From Butyricicoccus pullicaecorum (GTDB lineage Bacteria > Bacillota > Clostridia > Oscillospirales > Butyricicoccaceae), in NCBI GenBank assembly GCA_021531865.1, contig JAFBIW010000003.1, positions 62,001 to 126,000 on the forward strand: a stretch of 64,000 bases of DNA, in the 5' to 3' direction. This document shows positions 52,427-60,677 of this stretch, piece by piece. Below the pieces are notes generated by a model. The model worked only from the letters and a program-made list of their open reading frames with translations, made no database searches and was not told where the DNA came from. Each line of letters opens with the position of its first letter. Within the stretch, counting starts at the first letter, position 1. A program made the position numbers and the translations under genes.

Positions 52427-53327
52427 TCACAAGCGCGCCGCAGCTCCTGTGGCATCATTTTCCATCGAACCGCTGCCTCCGGGATCGTCATATAGTACAT
52501 ACTTGCCGCCTCCTTGTTCTGAAAACAGATGGTAGATCGCCTGCGCCACGCCGTCGTGATCGCAGTCTGCCGTTACATATTTCGCCAGTTGCTTGAGTGC
52601 CGGATCGGCGTTTCCCATTGCGACCGGCATGCCGACCGCCCGCAGCATGGCCGCGTCGTTGTCGCTGTCACCGATAGCGATCATTTCCGACGGAGCAACA
52701 CCCAGCAGCTCACCCAGCCGGATGAGTGCCGCGCCCTTGTCCACGCCCGCGGGCATGACCTCAAAATTGTCCGTGCCCGAACTCGTGATCGTGATTCCGG
52801 GCAGCGGACGGATGATCTCAAGCGCCTTGTCGAGGTCTTCACGCTCACCGATGGCATACACCTTGGTCACGTCCAGCCCACGCGCCCGAATCGCGCCAGC
52901 GATGTCGTCAAGCACGATCTTGTTGGCATGGAAGCCCTCGACGCGGTAGTTTACCACGAAATCGCGATCAGAAAACGGATTGATGTAAATTTTATCGCCC
53001 ACGTAGATCATCACACGCACCGGCAGATTCTGCACGGCGGCGACGGCCTGCGCGCCGATCTCGCAGGGCATAGCCCAGCTTTCGAGGATATGCTCGTCGG
53101 ACGCAGTCGCTATAACCGCGCCCCCCCCCCGCCGTGACCATCAGATCGTCACAGGTGATCTGACGAGCGAACTCAGCAGCCTCACCAACGATACGGCCGG
53201 TAGACAGAACGACATGTATGCCGTGTGCCTTGGCCCACGTGAGGGCCTCGCACGTGGCCGGGGTGATGTCTTTTTGGGAATTCAGCAGTGTCCCGTCCAG
53301 ATCGAGCGCGACTAAACGATATTTCAT
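52427..53327 (-). pseudogene. Cof-type HAD phosphatase, frameshifted at a C10 tract
   Basis: The first part, from the ATG at 53327, has the HAD nucleophile motif ALDLDGTLLNSQKDIT and STGRIVGEA; the second, ending at 52427, has the cap and the final motif MIAIGDSDNDAAMLRAVG. They are out of frame across a run of ten C (plus strand 53121-53130). With nine, the reading becomes MVTAGGGAVIATASDEHIL and joins cleanly. The start overlaps the upstream phosphatase stop as ATGA. Such enzymes dephosphorylate sugar phosphates, which fits the PTS context. Confidence 0.85.
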
Positions 53328-54142
53328 AGGTCCGTATCCTCCTTGATCCATTGATAGATGGCCTGCGCTACACCTGCCCGATCGTTGGTATCAGTCAGGA
53401 AGCGTGCGGCCTGCTTTGCCGCCGGAGAAGCGTTGCCCATAGCGATCCCGATACCGGCGGCGCGCAGCAGCGGCACATCGATGTCGTGGTCGCCGATCGC
53501 CATCACACACGCGGGCGGGATATTAAGCGTACGGCACAGCGTTTGCATCGCGGCGTCTTTGCCCATCCCCGCTGGGACAATCTCGAGGTATTCGTCTTTG
53601 GAACGCTGGAGCATGAGCGGCAGTCGCAGTGTTCTGAGCGCTGCGTACAGCTCGTCAATCTGCACCCGCTCGCCCATGCACAGCAGCTTGTGCGCGCCGC
53701 AGGTTTTCCATGCGCCAAGAAGTTCATCGAGCGGTGCTTCAGACGGAATAAGACCTGTAATCGTACTCTCAGCAGTACTCCAACGGTCATTTCGTGCGAC
53801 GAACCAGTCGAAATCGCGGTAGACGCTCAGGTGTACGCCGTGCCGAGCGGTCTCCGCCGCGACACGAAGCGCAGCATCTGTTGGGATACGGCAGTCGCTC
53901 AGTCGCTCGCCGTCTGACAGGATAAGCCCGCCACCGAAGCATGCGATCGGCCCAGACACGCCGAGCGCATCCGCAATGGGAGCAATTGCCTGTGGCGGGC
54001 GGGCGGACATCAGGGAAATCACAACACCGCGCTTTGCCGCATATTGGACTGCCGCCCGATTCTCGGGCGGCAGCGAATGGGATGTGTCAAGCAGTGTGCC
54101 GTCGATATCGAGGCACAGCAGCCGAATGTTGAAAGTGGTCAT
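53324..54142 (-). CDS. Cof-type HAD phosphatase
   Basis: 272 residues, intact: LCLDIDGTLLDTSHSLPP, SARPPQAIAPI, the C2B cap, and VMAIGDHDIDVPLLRAAG with GIAMGNASPAAK. Probably hydrolyses a phosphorylated sugar or cofactor. It is homologous to the broken gene directly downstream (tandem duplication within the operon). Confidence 0.92.
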   Translation of the reverse strand: MTTFNIRLLCLDIDGTLLDTSHSLPPENRAAVQYAAKRGVVISLMSARPPQAIAPIADALGVSGPIACFGGGLILSDGERLSDCRIPTDAALRVAAETARHGVHLSVYRDFDWFVARNDRWSTAESTITGLIPSEAPLDELLGAWKTCGAHKLLCMGERVQIDELYAALRTLRLPLMLQRSKDEYLEIVPAGMGKDAAMQTLCRTLNIPPACVMAIGDHDIDVPLLRAAGIGIAMGNASPAAKQAARFLTDTNDRAGVAQAIYQWIKEDTDL

Positions 54143-54160
54143 TGGGATACGCTCCGTTTC

Positions 54161-54439
54161 TTATTCGGCTTCAGCCGCGCGCAGGATGTGGTTGACGTTG
54201 CGTTTTCCGTTGCGGATGCCGAGTCCGATCAGCGCGGCGCACATTGCACTGGCAATTGCCAGAACGACGCCGGTCACGCCGCAGGCGAAACGCAGCCCCG
54301 CACCGGTCAGGCCCCACCAGGCAAGCACCGCTGCGCAGGAGGAAAGGAGCATCGCGCCCTGCATCCAGCGGGACAGGCGCACCAGCGCGTCCTTCTGCTG
54401 CCGCGCCTCGCGAAGCAGCGTCTTTTGATCGTGAATCAT
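54161..54439 (-). CDS. Small membrane protein in PTS operon, unknown
   Basis: 92 residues with two hydrophobic segments (about 25-45 and 52-75) and a basic end (GIRNGKRNVNHILRAAEAE). AAGGAG precedes the ATG at 54439. It lies between the IID gene and the phosphatases. It is not the DUF956 (ManO) protein often seen in this spot, as far as the sequence lets me judge. Possibly an accessory to the PTS permease. Confidence 0.7.
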   Translation of the reverse strand: MIHDQKTLLREARQQKDALVRLSRWMQGAMLLSSCAAVLAWWGLTGAGLRFACGVTGVVLAIASAMCAALIGLGIRNGKRNVNHILRAAEAE

Positions 54440-54480
54440 GGGAGAAAGCTCCTTTCCAGATCGGTTGATTTGAATAAACC

Positions 54481-55302
54481 TTAATAAGCCAGCTGCGGAT
54501 CGAAGAAGCCGAGCAGTACGCCGACCAGCGCAACGACAACCAGGATCAGCATGACGGTCGTGGGCGCCTTTTTCTTCTTGCTCATCAGCCAGTAGCAGAA
54601 CATGACGGCGGCCAGCGGCAGAATCTTGGGGAAGATCGTGTCGAGAACGCCAGTTTGCAGAGCGATGTCGCCCGGCAGCACCATGGGCGTCGTGATCGAG
54701 ATCCAAGTTGCGGCAACTGCGCCGATGACGATCGTGCCCAGCATGATAACAGACTCGCGGATCGCGTTGGCTTTTTCACCAACGATCATTTCAACCGCCT
54801 TGCCGCCCAGCTCATAGCCCTTGTAATACAGGAAACGCATGCCGAACGTGAGCACGAGGTTGTAGGCGATGATGTAGAAGATTGCGCCGAGCGGCGAGCC
54901 GCCGGACGACATGCCGAGTGCAACGCCCAGCAGAATCGGAATCAGTGTGCCGACGAGCAGGCTGTCGCCGATGCCGGCGACCGGACCCATCAGGCCGGCA
55001 CGGATGCCGTTGATCATTTCTCCGTCGATCTCCTCACCATTGGCCTTGGCCTCCTCGAGACCGGCGGTCATGCCGACGATAACGGTGCCGAGCTGCGGCT
55101 CGGTGTTGAAAAACGCGGAATAGGTCTGGAGCGCTTCCTTCTGCTCCTCCTTGGTCTCATACAGCTCCTCGACCAGCGGGAGCATCGCGCACAGATAGCC
55201 GAATGTCTGCATGTGCTCCTGGGAGAAGCAGGTCAAATGGCCATAAAACCAATTGCGGAAGGACTTACTGAGCGCCTTTTTGGAAAGTTCCTTTTCAGCC
55301 AT
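54481..55302 (-). CDS. PTS mannose-family IID component
   Basis: Membrane component that forms the sugar channel with IIC. 273 residues; a soluble N-terminal half with SFRNWFYGHLTCFSQEHMQT, IRAGLMGPVAGIGDSLLVGT (20 residues) and several C-terminal hydrophobic segments. The ATG at 55302 is given; a TTG at 55308 overlapping the IIC stop is possible. Confidence 0.93.
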   Translation of the reverse strand: MAEKELSKKALSKSFRNWFYGHLTCFSQEHMQTFGYLCAMLPLVEELYETKEEQKEALQTYSAFFNTEPQLGTVIVGMTAGLEEAKANGEEIDGEMINGIRAGLMGPVAGIGDSLLVGTLIPILLGVALGMSSGGSPLGAIFYIIAYNLVLTFGMRFLYYKGYELGGKAVEMIVGEKANAIRESVIMLGTIVIGAVAATWISITTPMVLPGDIALQTGVLDTIFPKILPLAAVMFCYWLMSKKKKAPTTVMLILVVVALVGVLLGFFDPQLAY

Positions 55303-55304
55303 GG

Positions 55305-56159
55305 TCAAATTTCCTCCTCATCATCATCAAATCCGTCTGATGCGCCTGCGATCGCCGGAGCAGCCTTCTGCATGGACAGCACCTTAATACGATAGTTGAT
55401 GACCGCAAAGAAACCGCCGACAACCGACGCTGCGATCAGGTTCAGGCCCATGCAGGCGGCAAGGGTGAAGCCGAACAGGAAAGTCAGCAGATCGACCGGC
55501 TTGGTCGCGACCTGCTTGAGCAGGATGGCAATACCGACTGCCGGGAGCAGCGAGCCAACGGTGAAGAGGGTCTTCATCGCGATTCCGTCCATCGGCAGAT
55601 ATGCCTTCATCAGATCGACCATGTTGACGCCGACCTTGGTGATGATAAACGTCGGGATAAACGAGCACAGAATGTGCGAGATCCACGGCAGGCCCATGTC
55701 CGCTACATAGAGCTTTTTCAAATCGCCCTTTTCAAGCGCTTTCCAACCCATGTGCTGCCAGACAAGGTTGACCGTTGCGGTGCCATAGAACAGGACCGTG
55801 CCGAGGGTGCCGACTGCGGAGCCCAGGGTGACCGCCATGGCCTGGCCTTCAGGCGACGCCGGGCTGAGACCCATCGAGTGAACGGCAACTATAGACAGCG
55901 GGATGCCGATATAAGAGATTGCACGAACATCGGCCGAAACCGTGCCGCCCGGCGTAACGAGCGCAATATAAACGACCTGGATCGCCGCGCCCAGATAAAT
56001 ACCGGTCTGAACGTCGCCTAAAATAAGACCGACAATAAGACCCGCTACCAACGGACGGCCGAGCGTATAGTTGCCGAGTACCGTGCCGCCGAGACCGGGC
56101 ATGGATGCCAGACAGGCGAACAGTCCGAATAATGCGGCCTGCCAAACTTGGATTTCCAT
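55305..56159 (-). CDS. PTS mannose-family IIC component
   Basis: Membrane permease component, 284 residues with about eight hydrophobic segments. Family features: LVAGLIVGLILGDVQTGIYL (20 residues), VTPGGTVSADVRAISYIGIP and SPEGQAMAV. The ATG at 56159 follows AAGG; an in-frame GTG at 56171 is an alternative. It overlaps or abuts the IID gene. Confidence 0.93.
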   Translation of the reverse strand: MEIQVWQAALFGLFACLASMPGLGGTVLGNYTLGRPLVAGLIVGLILGDVQTGIYLGAAIQVVYIALVTPGGTVSADVRAISYIGIPLSIVAVHSMGLSPASPEGQAMAVTLGSAVGTLGTVLFYGTATVNLVWQHMGWKALEKGDLKKLYVADMGLPWISHILCSFIPTFIITKVGVNMVDLMKAYLPMDGIAMKTLFTVGSLLPAVGIAILLKQVATKPVDLLTFLFGFTLAACMGLNLIAASVVGGFFAVINYRIKVLSMQKAAPAIAGASDGFDDDEEEI

Positions 56160-56232
56160 AGAATCCTTCACCTTACCTTTCTTTGTTGAATCCCCTTTAT
56201 TTTTTTGCGGCTAAAGCCGCCGGATTCCGGAA

Positions 56233-56727
56233 TCAATAGCCGAACTGGCCGCGGAACTTCTTCCAGTTGCCGATCGCTGCCTCCTTGACGAGGGCGAACT
56301 CGATCTCGTAGCCCTTCTGCATGATGGCTTCGAGCGCGTCAGCCTCGGCCTGGGTGATCGACTGGTTGTTGCCCAGCTTGACCGCACCCGCGCGGTCGTT
56401 ACACGGCCCGATGATAACGGTCTTGACCTCGCCCGGATCGAAGCCGTCGTCGACCAGAATCTGCTTCATCGTGATCGGGTCCTTGGTGATCAGGAAATAG
56501 CGGTCCTTGCTGGCGAGTACCTTCTGGCACTTGGCGCGCCACTCGTCAAGCGTCCAGACGAAGGTCTTCTTCTCGCTGACGTTCTTGTAGGCCGCCTTGA
56601 GCACCGGAGTGGTGGCCGCCTTGTCATTGACGGCAATCAGGCCGTCGCATGGATACTCGAGCGCCCAGCGGGTGCAAGTCTGGCCGTGGATCATACGGTC
56701 ATCTACGCGGATAAACGAAATCGACAT
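56233..56727 (-). CDS. PTS mannose-family IIB component
   Basis: Cytoplasmic phosphotransfer unit, 164 residues. The phospho-histidine is His14 in RVDDRMIHGQ, typical of ManX/SorB-type IIB. It donates phosphate to the sugar in the IIC/IID channel. Separated from IIC by 73 bases. Confidence 0.94.
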   Translation of the reverse strand: MSISFIRVDDRMIHGQTCTRWALEYPCDGLIAVNDKAATTPVLKAAYKNVSEKKTFVWTLDEWRAKCQKVLASKDRYFLITKDPITMKQILVDDGFDPGEVKTVIIGPCNDRAGAVKLGNNQSITQAEADALEAIMQKGYEIEFALVKEAAIGNWKKFRGQFGY

Positions 56728-56748
56728 TGTTTTTTCCTCCTCTTTCTT

Positions 56749-57174
56749 TTAGATGTCTTCTTCTTCATTTTTGTCAAGGTCGAAGCGCTTGATCTGTCCG
56801 CGCGCCTCGTCCATGATTTCCTCTGCGATTGCTTCGAGTGGCTCGTCGGCGTCCGCAAACGCCGCGGTCAGCACCAGCGGAAGGTTCATGCCGCCGATTG
56901 CGATGGTTTTTTCCAGCAGCCCTTTCTCCGTCAGCACCTTGAGTGCGGTCGTCAACGGCGAACCGCCGATGATATCGGTGAACAGCAGGATCTCATCGCT
57001 GTCCGTAATGTCTGCGACCAGCTCGGCAAACTTCTCGTGGAAGGTATCCACGTCCATGCCGTCAAGCAGACTGGTGGAACGGATATCCGTCCGATCCGCG
57101 CCGGCCATCATGCCGAGGGCATTGTGCAGGCCGGGAGCAAAGGTGCCATGGCTGACTAAAATGTTGTATCTCAT
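56749..57174 (-). CDS. PTS mannose-family IIA component
   Basis: Cytoplasmic unit accepting phosphate from HPr, 141 residues. The active-site histidine is His9 in YNILVSHGTFA; FTDIIGGSPLTTAL follows. The ATG at 57174 is chosen after GAGGGG; the frame runs further upstream without good initiation signals. The C-terminus is acidic (NEEEDI). First gene of the PTS operon. Confidence 0.94.
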   Translation of the reverse strand: MRYNILVSHGTFAPGLHNALGMMAGADRTDIRSTSLLDGMDVDTFHEKFAELVADITDSDEILLFTDIIGGSPLTTALKVLTEKGLLEKTIAIGGMNLPLVLTAAFADADEPLEAIAEEIMDEARGQIKRFDLDKNEEEDI

Positions 57175-57245
57175 GATTTTCAGACCCCTCTCTGTCTTTT
57201 TTGATACAAGTTTACCAATTTTGATGCGATTTCTCATCTGTATTT

Positions 57246-57294
57246 TGTCACGGATGGCAGGTGACGAAATTCAGTTCCTATTTGACATTTGTCA
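57246..57294. promoter_or_regulatory. Palindromes upstream of the PTS operon
   Basis: TGACATTTGTCA at 57283-57294 is a perfect 5-2-5 palindrome, and GTCAC (57247-57251) pairs with GTGAC (57261-57265). Both carry the TGAC/GTCA core and lie 70-120 bases before the IIA gene, in the expected promoter region. They could be operators; neither a clear -35/-10 nor a sigma-54 (-24/-12) site could be chosen. Confidence 0.4.
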
Positions 57295-57315
57295 TTTGGT
57301 TTGTAAAAAACGCGC

Positions 57316-57356
57316 AAAAAAAGCTCCCTGCTTTCGACATATCGAAAACAGAGAGC
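57316..57356 (-). terminator. Terminator between the sensory module and the PTS operon
   Basis: Minus strand GCTC-CTG-TTTCGA and its complement form a stem with small bulges and a CATA-type loop, followed by T7. It ends the binding-protein/TCS operon. Confidence 0.85.
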
Positions 57357-57377
57357 AGCCTCATACGCACTTTTTCT

Positions 57378-58685
57378 TTAATTTTGCAGATATTCATCCA
57401 GTTCACGCTGCACGCGCAGCATCTGCAAATCGAGGTTGTGTTCATCCTCCATCGCGGCTGTGATAAGGGTTTCGGCCAACAGCATGGCCTGATTGTAGTT
57501 CTGGAAATGGGGCGCGGCCACAGCCTGTTCCATCACATCGGGGAGCACCTCGAGCGCAAGCTGGCTCTCGCCCGGCGTATCGTGCCGCAGTACCTGCTGC
57601 GTTTCGGGCGATTGGGTCACGCGGCGCAGGGCGGAAACCCCGTGCGAATCGGTAAACAGCATGGACTGTGTTTCATCCGAACAGGTCAATTCCTTGAGAA
57701 ATTCCCACGCGAGCGTTTTTTGCCGCGAGCGGCTGCCGATGCTGACCAGCATGGTGCTCAGCTCGGAGCTGCTTCCTCCGGAGGTGCCGCTCGGCATTTG
57801 GATGCAGTCCCATTCAAAACCCGAATAACGCTTGATACGCCACGGATAGGGCTGATAAGTGCGGTAATCCGAGAACAGAAACGGGCGAAACGCTACATTG
57901 CCCTGATCAAAATCACGCGCGGTGATCTCTTCGTTTTGATAGAGCCAGCCCAGCTTCTGCGCGAAGGCGACCGCTTCCATGGCCTGCGGCTCTGCGGCCA
58001 GACAGTGCTGTCCATCCTCGGAAAACAGGGAAATCCCGTTCGCGGACAGCGCATTCTGCCACGAATAGCCGTAGCTGCCAAATTGGTCGAGCACACCATC
58101 GCCGTCCGTATCCCGTGTGACCTGCGCACAGATTTCATAAAAGTCATCCCAGGTCCAATCGTTTTCGGGCACTTTGATACCATCTTCTTCGAGCAGGGAT
58201 TTGTTTACAAACATTAGTGTCGGAACGCATTCAAATGGCAGCGCATACTGCGTGCCGCCAATCGCACCGCTCTCATATGCTGCGGGATAAAAATCCGCGT
58301 CAGAGACCGAACCATCCCGTTTCATCAGACCATCAAGCGGGTGCAGAGCATCCAGCGCATACAGTGTACCAAAATCCTCGGGCAGTACCATAAACACATC
58401 CGGTTCCTGCCCACGCAGATGCTGGTCAATCAGCCATTCAGAGTAATCCCGGGGCAAAATGCCGCTTGTATACTCTACACAAACCCCAGGATGCTCGGCT
58501 TCAAAGCGTTCAATCGCGGCATCTATTACAGCATAGCAGTTTCCAATCGGCGCATTCCAATAGCTTCCGGAGACAAAGCCGACCGTCAGTACGCGCGGAC
58601 GGGTACCGCCGTATACTGTCAGCCCCAGACAGAATACACTCATCAGCGCCCCAGACAGCAGCCGCTTTCCCATTTCCCTCATCAT
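57378..58685 (-). CDS. Extracellular solute-binding protein (ABC sugar-type)
   Basis: 435 residues with an N-terminal signal (about 5-28) lacking a good lipobox. The body follows family 1 solute-binding proteins: RFEAEHPGVCVEY, PDVFMVLPEDF, QYALPFECVPTLMFVNK, ENDWTWDDFYEICAQVT and DTDGDGVLDQFG. No ABC permease lies nearby; it is the last gene of a four-gene unit with a kinase and regulator, so it may serve as a sensor rather than a transporter part. The ATG at 58685 overlaps the regulator stop. Confidence 0.88.
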   Translation of the reverse strand: MMREMGKRLLSGALMSVFCLGLTVYGGTRPRVLTVGFVSGSYWNAPIGNCYAVIDAAIERFEAEHPGVCVEYTSGILPRDYSEWLIDQHLRGQEPDVFMVLPEDFGTLYALDALHPLDGLMKRDGSVSDADFYPAAYESGAIGGTQYALPFECVPTLMFVNKSLLEEDGIKVPENDWTWDDFYEICAQVTRDTDGDGVLDQFGSYGYSWQNALSANGISLFSEDGQHCLAAEPQAMEAVAFAQKLGWLYQNEEITARDFDQGNVAFRPFLFSDYRTYQPYPWRIKRYSGFEWDCIQMPSGTSGGSSSELSTMLVSIGSRSRQKTLAWEFLKELTCSDETQSMLFTDSHGVSALRRVTQSPETQQVLRHDTPGESQLALEVLPDVMEQAVAAPHFQNYNQAMLLAETLITAAMEDEHNLDLQMLRVQRELDEYLQN

Positions 58686-59356
58686 CAATCACCATAAGGG
58701 CGGTTGGTCGCGCCGCTCTGCACCGCCCAGATTGCAAGCTGTGTGCGGTCACGCAGATCAAGCTTGCTTAAAATGCTGCTCAGATAATTGCGCACGGTTC
58801 CCTCGGAGAGACAGAGCGCGGCGGCGATCTCCTTGTTGGAAAGGCCGGAACCAACCTCACGGATGATCTTCCATTCGTTTTCCTGCAAGTCGGCGGTCTG
58901 CTTTTCGTTCACCTGAATCTGCATATTGCCCTTGGCCATGCGCGCGAACATCTGGAACGCTTTGGATTCGACGTCCGGTGTGATGATCGAGCCGCCGCGC
59001 ATAACCTCGCGCACGGCGTTTGCCAGCTCCGCGACAGAAACCCCCTTGAGTAAGTATCCGGACGCGCCGTAGCGCAGTGCGCCAAACACATATTCATCGT
59101 CGTCGAAGGTAGTCAGAATGATGACCTTCATCTGTGGGTAGGCCGCTTTGATCAGCCGGGTACATTCCACGCCGTCGACCTCGGGCATACGGATATCCAT
59201 CAGCACAACGTCAGGTTTTTCCCGCCGGACCATTTCAATGGCCTCGCGCCCATTGGTAGCCATTCCAACCATCGTAATATCACTTTGCGCATTCAAAACA
59301 AAGCTCAGGCTCTCGCGAATCAATTCCTGATCGTCCGCAAGCAACACTCGTATCAT
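58685..59356 (-). CDS. NarL/FixJ family response regulator
   Basis: 223 residues: receiver domain with acids at 8-9, the phosphoacceptor Asp54 in VVLMDIRMPE, TTFDDDEYVF and the K of YLLKG, then a LuxR-type helix-turn-helix (LSNKEIAAALCLSEGTVRNY). Starts four bases inside the kinase gene end. Pair with the adjacent histidine kinase. Confidence 0.95.
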   Translation of the reverse strand: MIRVLLADDQELIRESLSFVLNAQSDITMVGMATNGREAIEMVRREKPDVVLMDIRMPEVDGVECTRLIKAAYPQMKVIILTTFDDDEYVFGALRYGASGYLLKGVSVAELANAVREVMRGGSIITPDVESKAFQMFARMAKGNMQIQVNEKQTADLQENEWKIIREVGSGLSNKEIAAALCLSEGTVRNYLSSILSKLDLRDRTQLAIWAVQSGATNRPYGD

Positions 59357-60666
59357 ACTTCATCCCCCCATCGAAGCGGTATTTTGGCCTCAATCCGAAA
59401 GCCGTTTGTACCGTCTATCTTTAATGAACCGTTCAGCAGCCGCAGACGCTCCCGCATGTGCCGCAGGCCAAAGCCCGGCTCGACTGTCTTGCAGCCCAGA
59501 CCGTTGTCCTGTATTAGAATCGTAAGCTGGCGTGCCGCGCTTGAAATATCGACCAGTACCTTGGTCGCCTGTCCGTGACGGATCGCGTTGGTAATGCTTT
59601 CCTGCACAATGCGGTAGACCGCATCTTCTTCATCCGGAGATAGACGCAGGTTTTCCGCATTGATTCGCAGCGTAATTGCCGCACGCGACGTCGACTGCAT
59701 CTCTTCGCAGAGCCTGCCGAGCGCCTCGGGCAGTTGCAACCGCTCCAGCGCGTCGGGACGCAGCGCGCGGACAGAGCGCCGCACCTCATTCATGCCCTGA
59801 CGAGCGGTATCCGCAATGCGCTGCATCTGCTTCTTTGCCATTTCCGGTGAAATTTCGAGCATTTCGATGCAGGCGTCCGCGCCCGCCGTAATGCCCGTCA
59901 GCGCATGCCCCAGGGTATCATGGATTTCCCGCGCGAGCCGATTGCGTTCGCGCGTTTCGGCCATGCGTTCGCTTTCTGCCGCATATGCCTTTAGCTGTTC
60001 GTTTAAAATCGAGAGTTGGTCATTTGCCCGTTCCAGCTCACTGTTCAGTCGTCGGATTGTCGAGTTTTCCTCGGTGCGCTGTCCCACCAGCAATACCATA
60101 TAAACAACGAACAGGATCAAATTCAACACACTCAGTACACTGATCGTGCTCTGCATGACCTGACGGACGTGCGTATCATAATACATCAGGTACTCGGCAA
60201 TCGAAACCAAGCCGAGCTGAGACGGAAAGATTTCTAAGCTGGTCACCAGATACAAGGAGGTCATGGTACCGAGAAAATATGCGCGGTTGCGCCCATGTAA
60301 GCTGTCAATCAAATCGACAACGACCATCAGAAGCAAGCCGTTGTAGCTGAAGTGCAGCGCAAAAATGACCGTCATACACAGGATAGGTTCAAGCCAGTAT
60401 ACGACGTTTGGAGAGGGAATACTTTGAGGGCGATACCGATTTACCGCACTGAGGAAAAGTAAGATTGCCAGTCCCACCGCAGCCAAAGAAAGCATCCACG
60501 GCTTGCTGGGCAGGGCGCTCAGCTCCCGCGCAAAACGCAGTCCATCGGCTTGCCGGGCGGCGCGATATGGCGTTAAAACGAAGATAACGCTGATATAGGC
60601 GCAGATCGCCAGATTCAGCAGCAGCATGAGACGGCGAAAGACCTTCAGAAAAGCATAGGTGTCCAT
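59353..60666 (-). CDS. HisKA_3 sensor histidine kinase
   Basis: 437 residues: about six membrane segments in the first 205 residues with little extracellular loop, a coiled coil, the phospho-acceptor His249 in LAREIHDTLGHALTGI, and a HATPase_c domain with VQESITNAIRHG and DNGLGC. The lack of a large sensing loop suggests it senses through its membrane part or through a binding-protein partner, and the gene upstream encodes one. The ATG at 60666 follows GGGAGG. Confidence 0.94.
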   Translation of the reverse strand: MDTYAFLKVFRRLMLLLNLAICAYISVIFVLTPYRAARQADGLRFARELSALPSKPWMLSLAAVGLAILLFLSAVNRYRPQSIPSPNVVYWLEPILCMTVIFALHFSYNGLLLMVVVDLIDSLHGRNRAYFLGTMTSLYLVTSLEIFPSQLGLVSIAEYLMYYDTHVRQVMQSTISVLSVLNLILFVVYMVLLVGQRTEENSTIRRLNSELERANDQLSILNEQLKAYAAESERMAETRERNRLAREIHDTLGHALTGITAGADACIEMLEISPEMAKKQMQRIADTARQGMNEVRRSVRALRPDALERLQLPEALGRLCEEMQSTSRAAITLRINAENLRLSPDEEDAVYRIVQESITNAIRHGQATKVLVDISSAARQLTILIQDNGLGCKTVEPGFGLRHMRERLRLLNGSLKIDGTNGFRIEAKIPLRWGDEV

Positions 60667-60677
60667 GTAAGCCTCCC

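Noticed and set aside
57175-57300. Sigma-54 promoter for the PTS operon, as for levanase-type PTS
   Set aside because: No GG-N10-GC pair with the right TGGCAC/TTGC context, and no LevR-type activator gene nearby.
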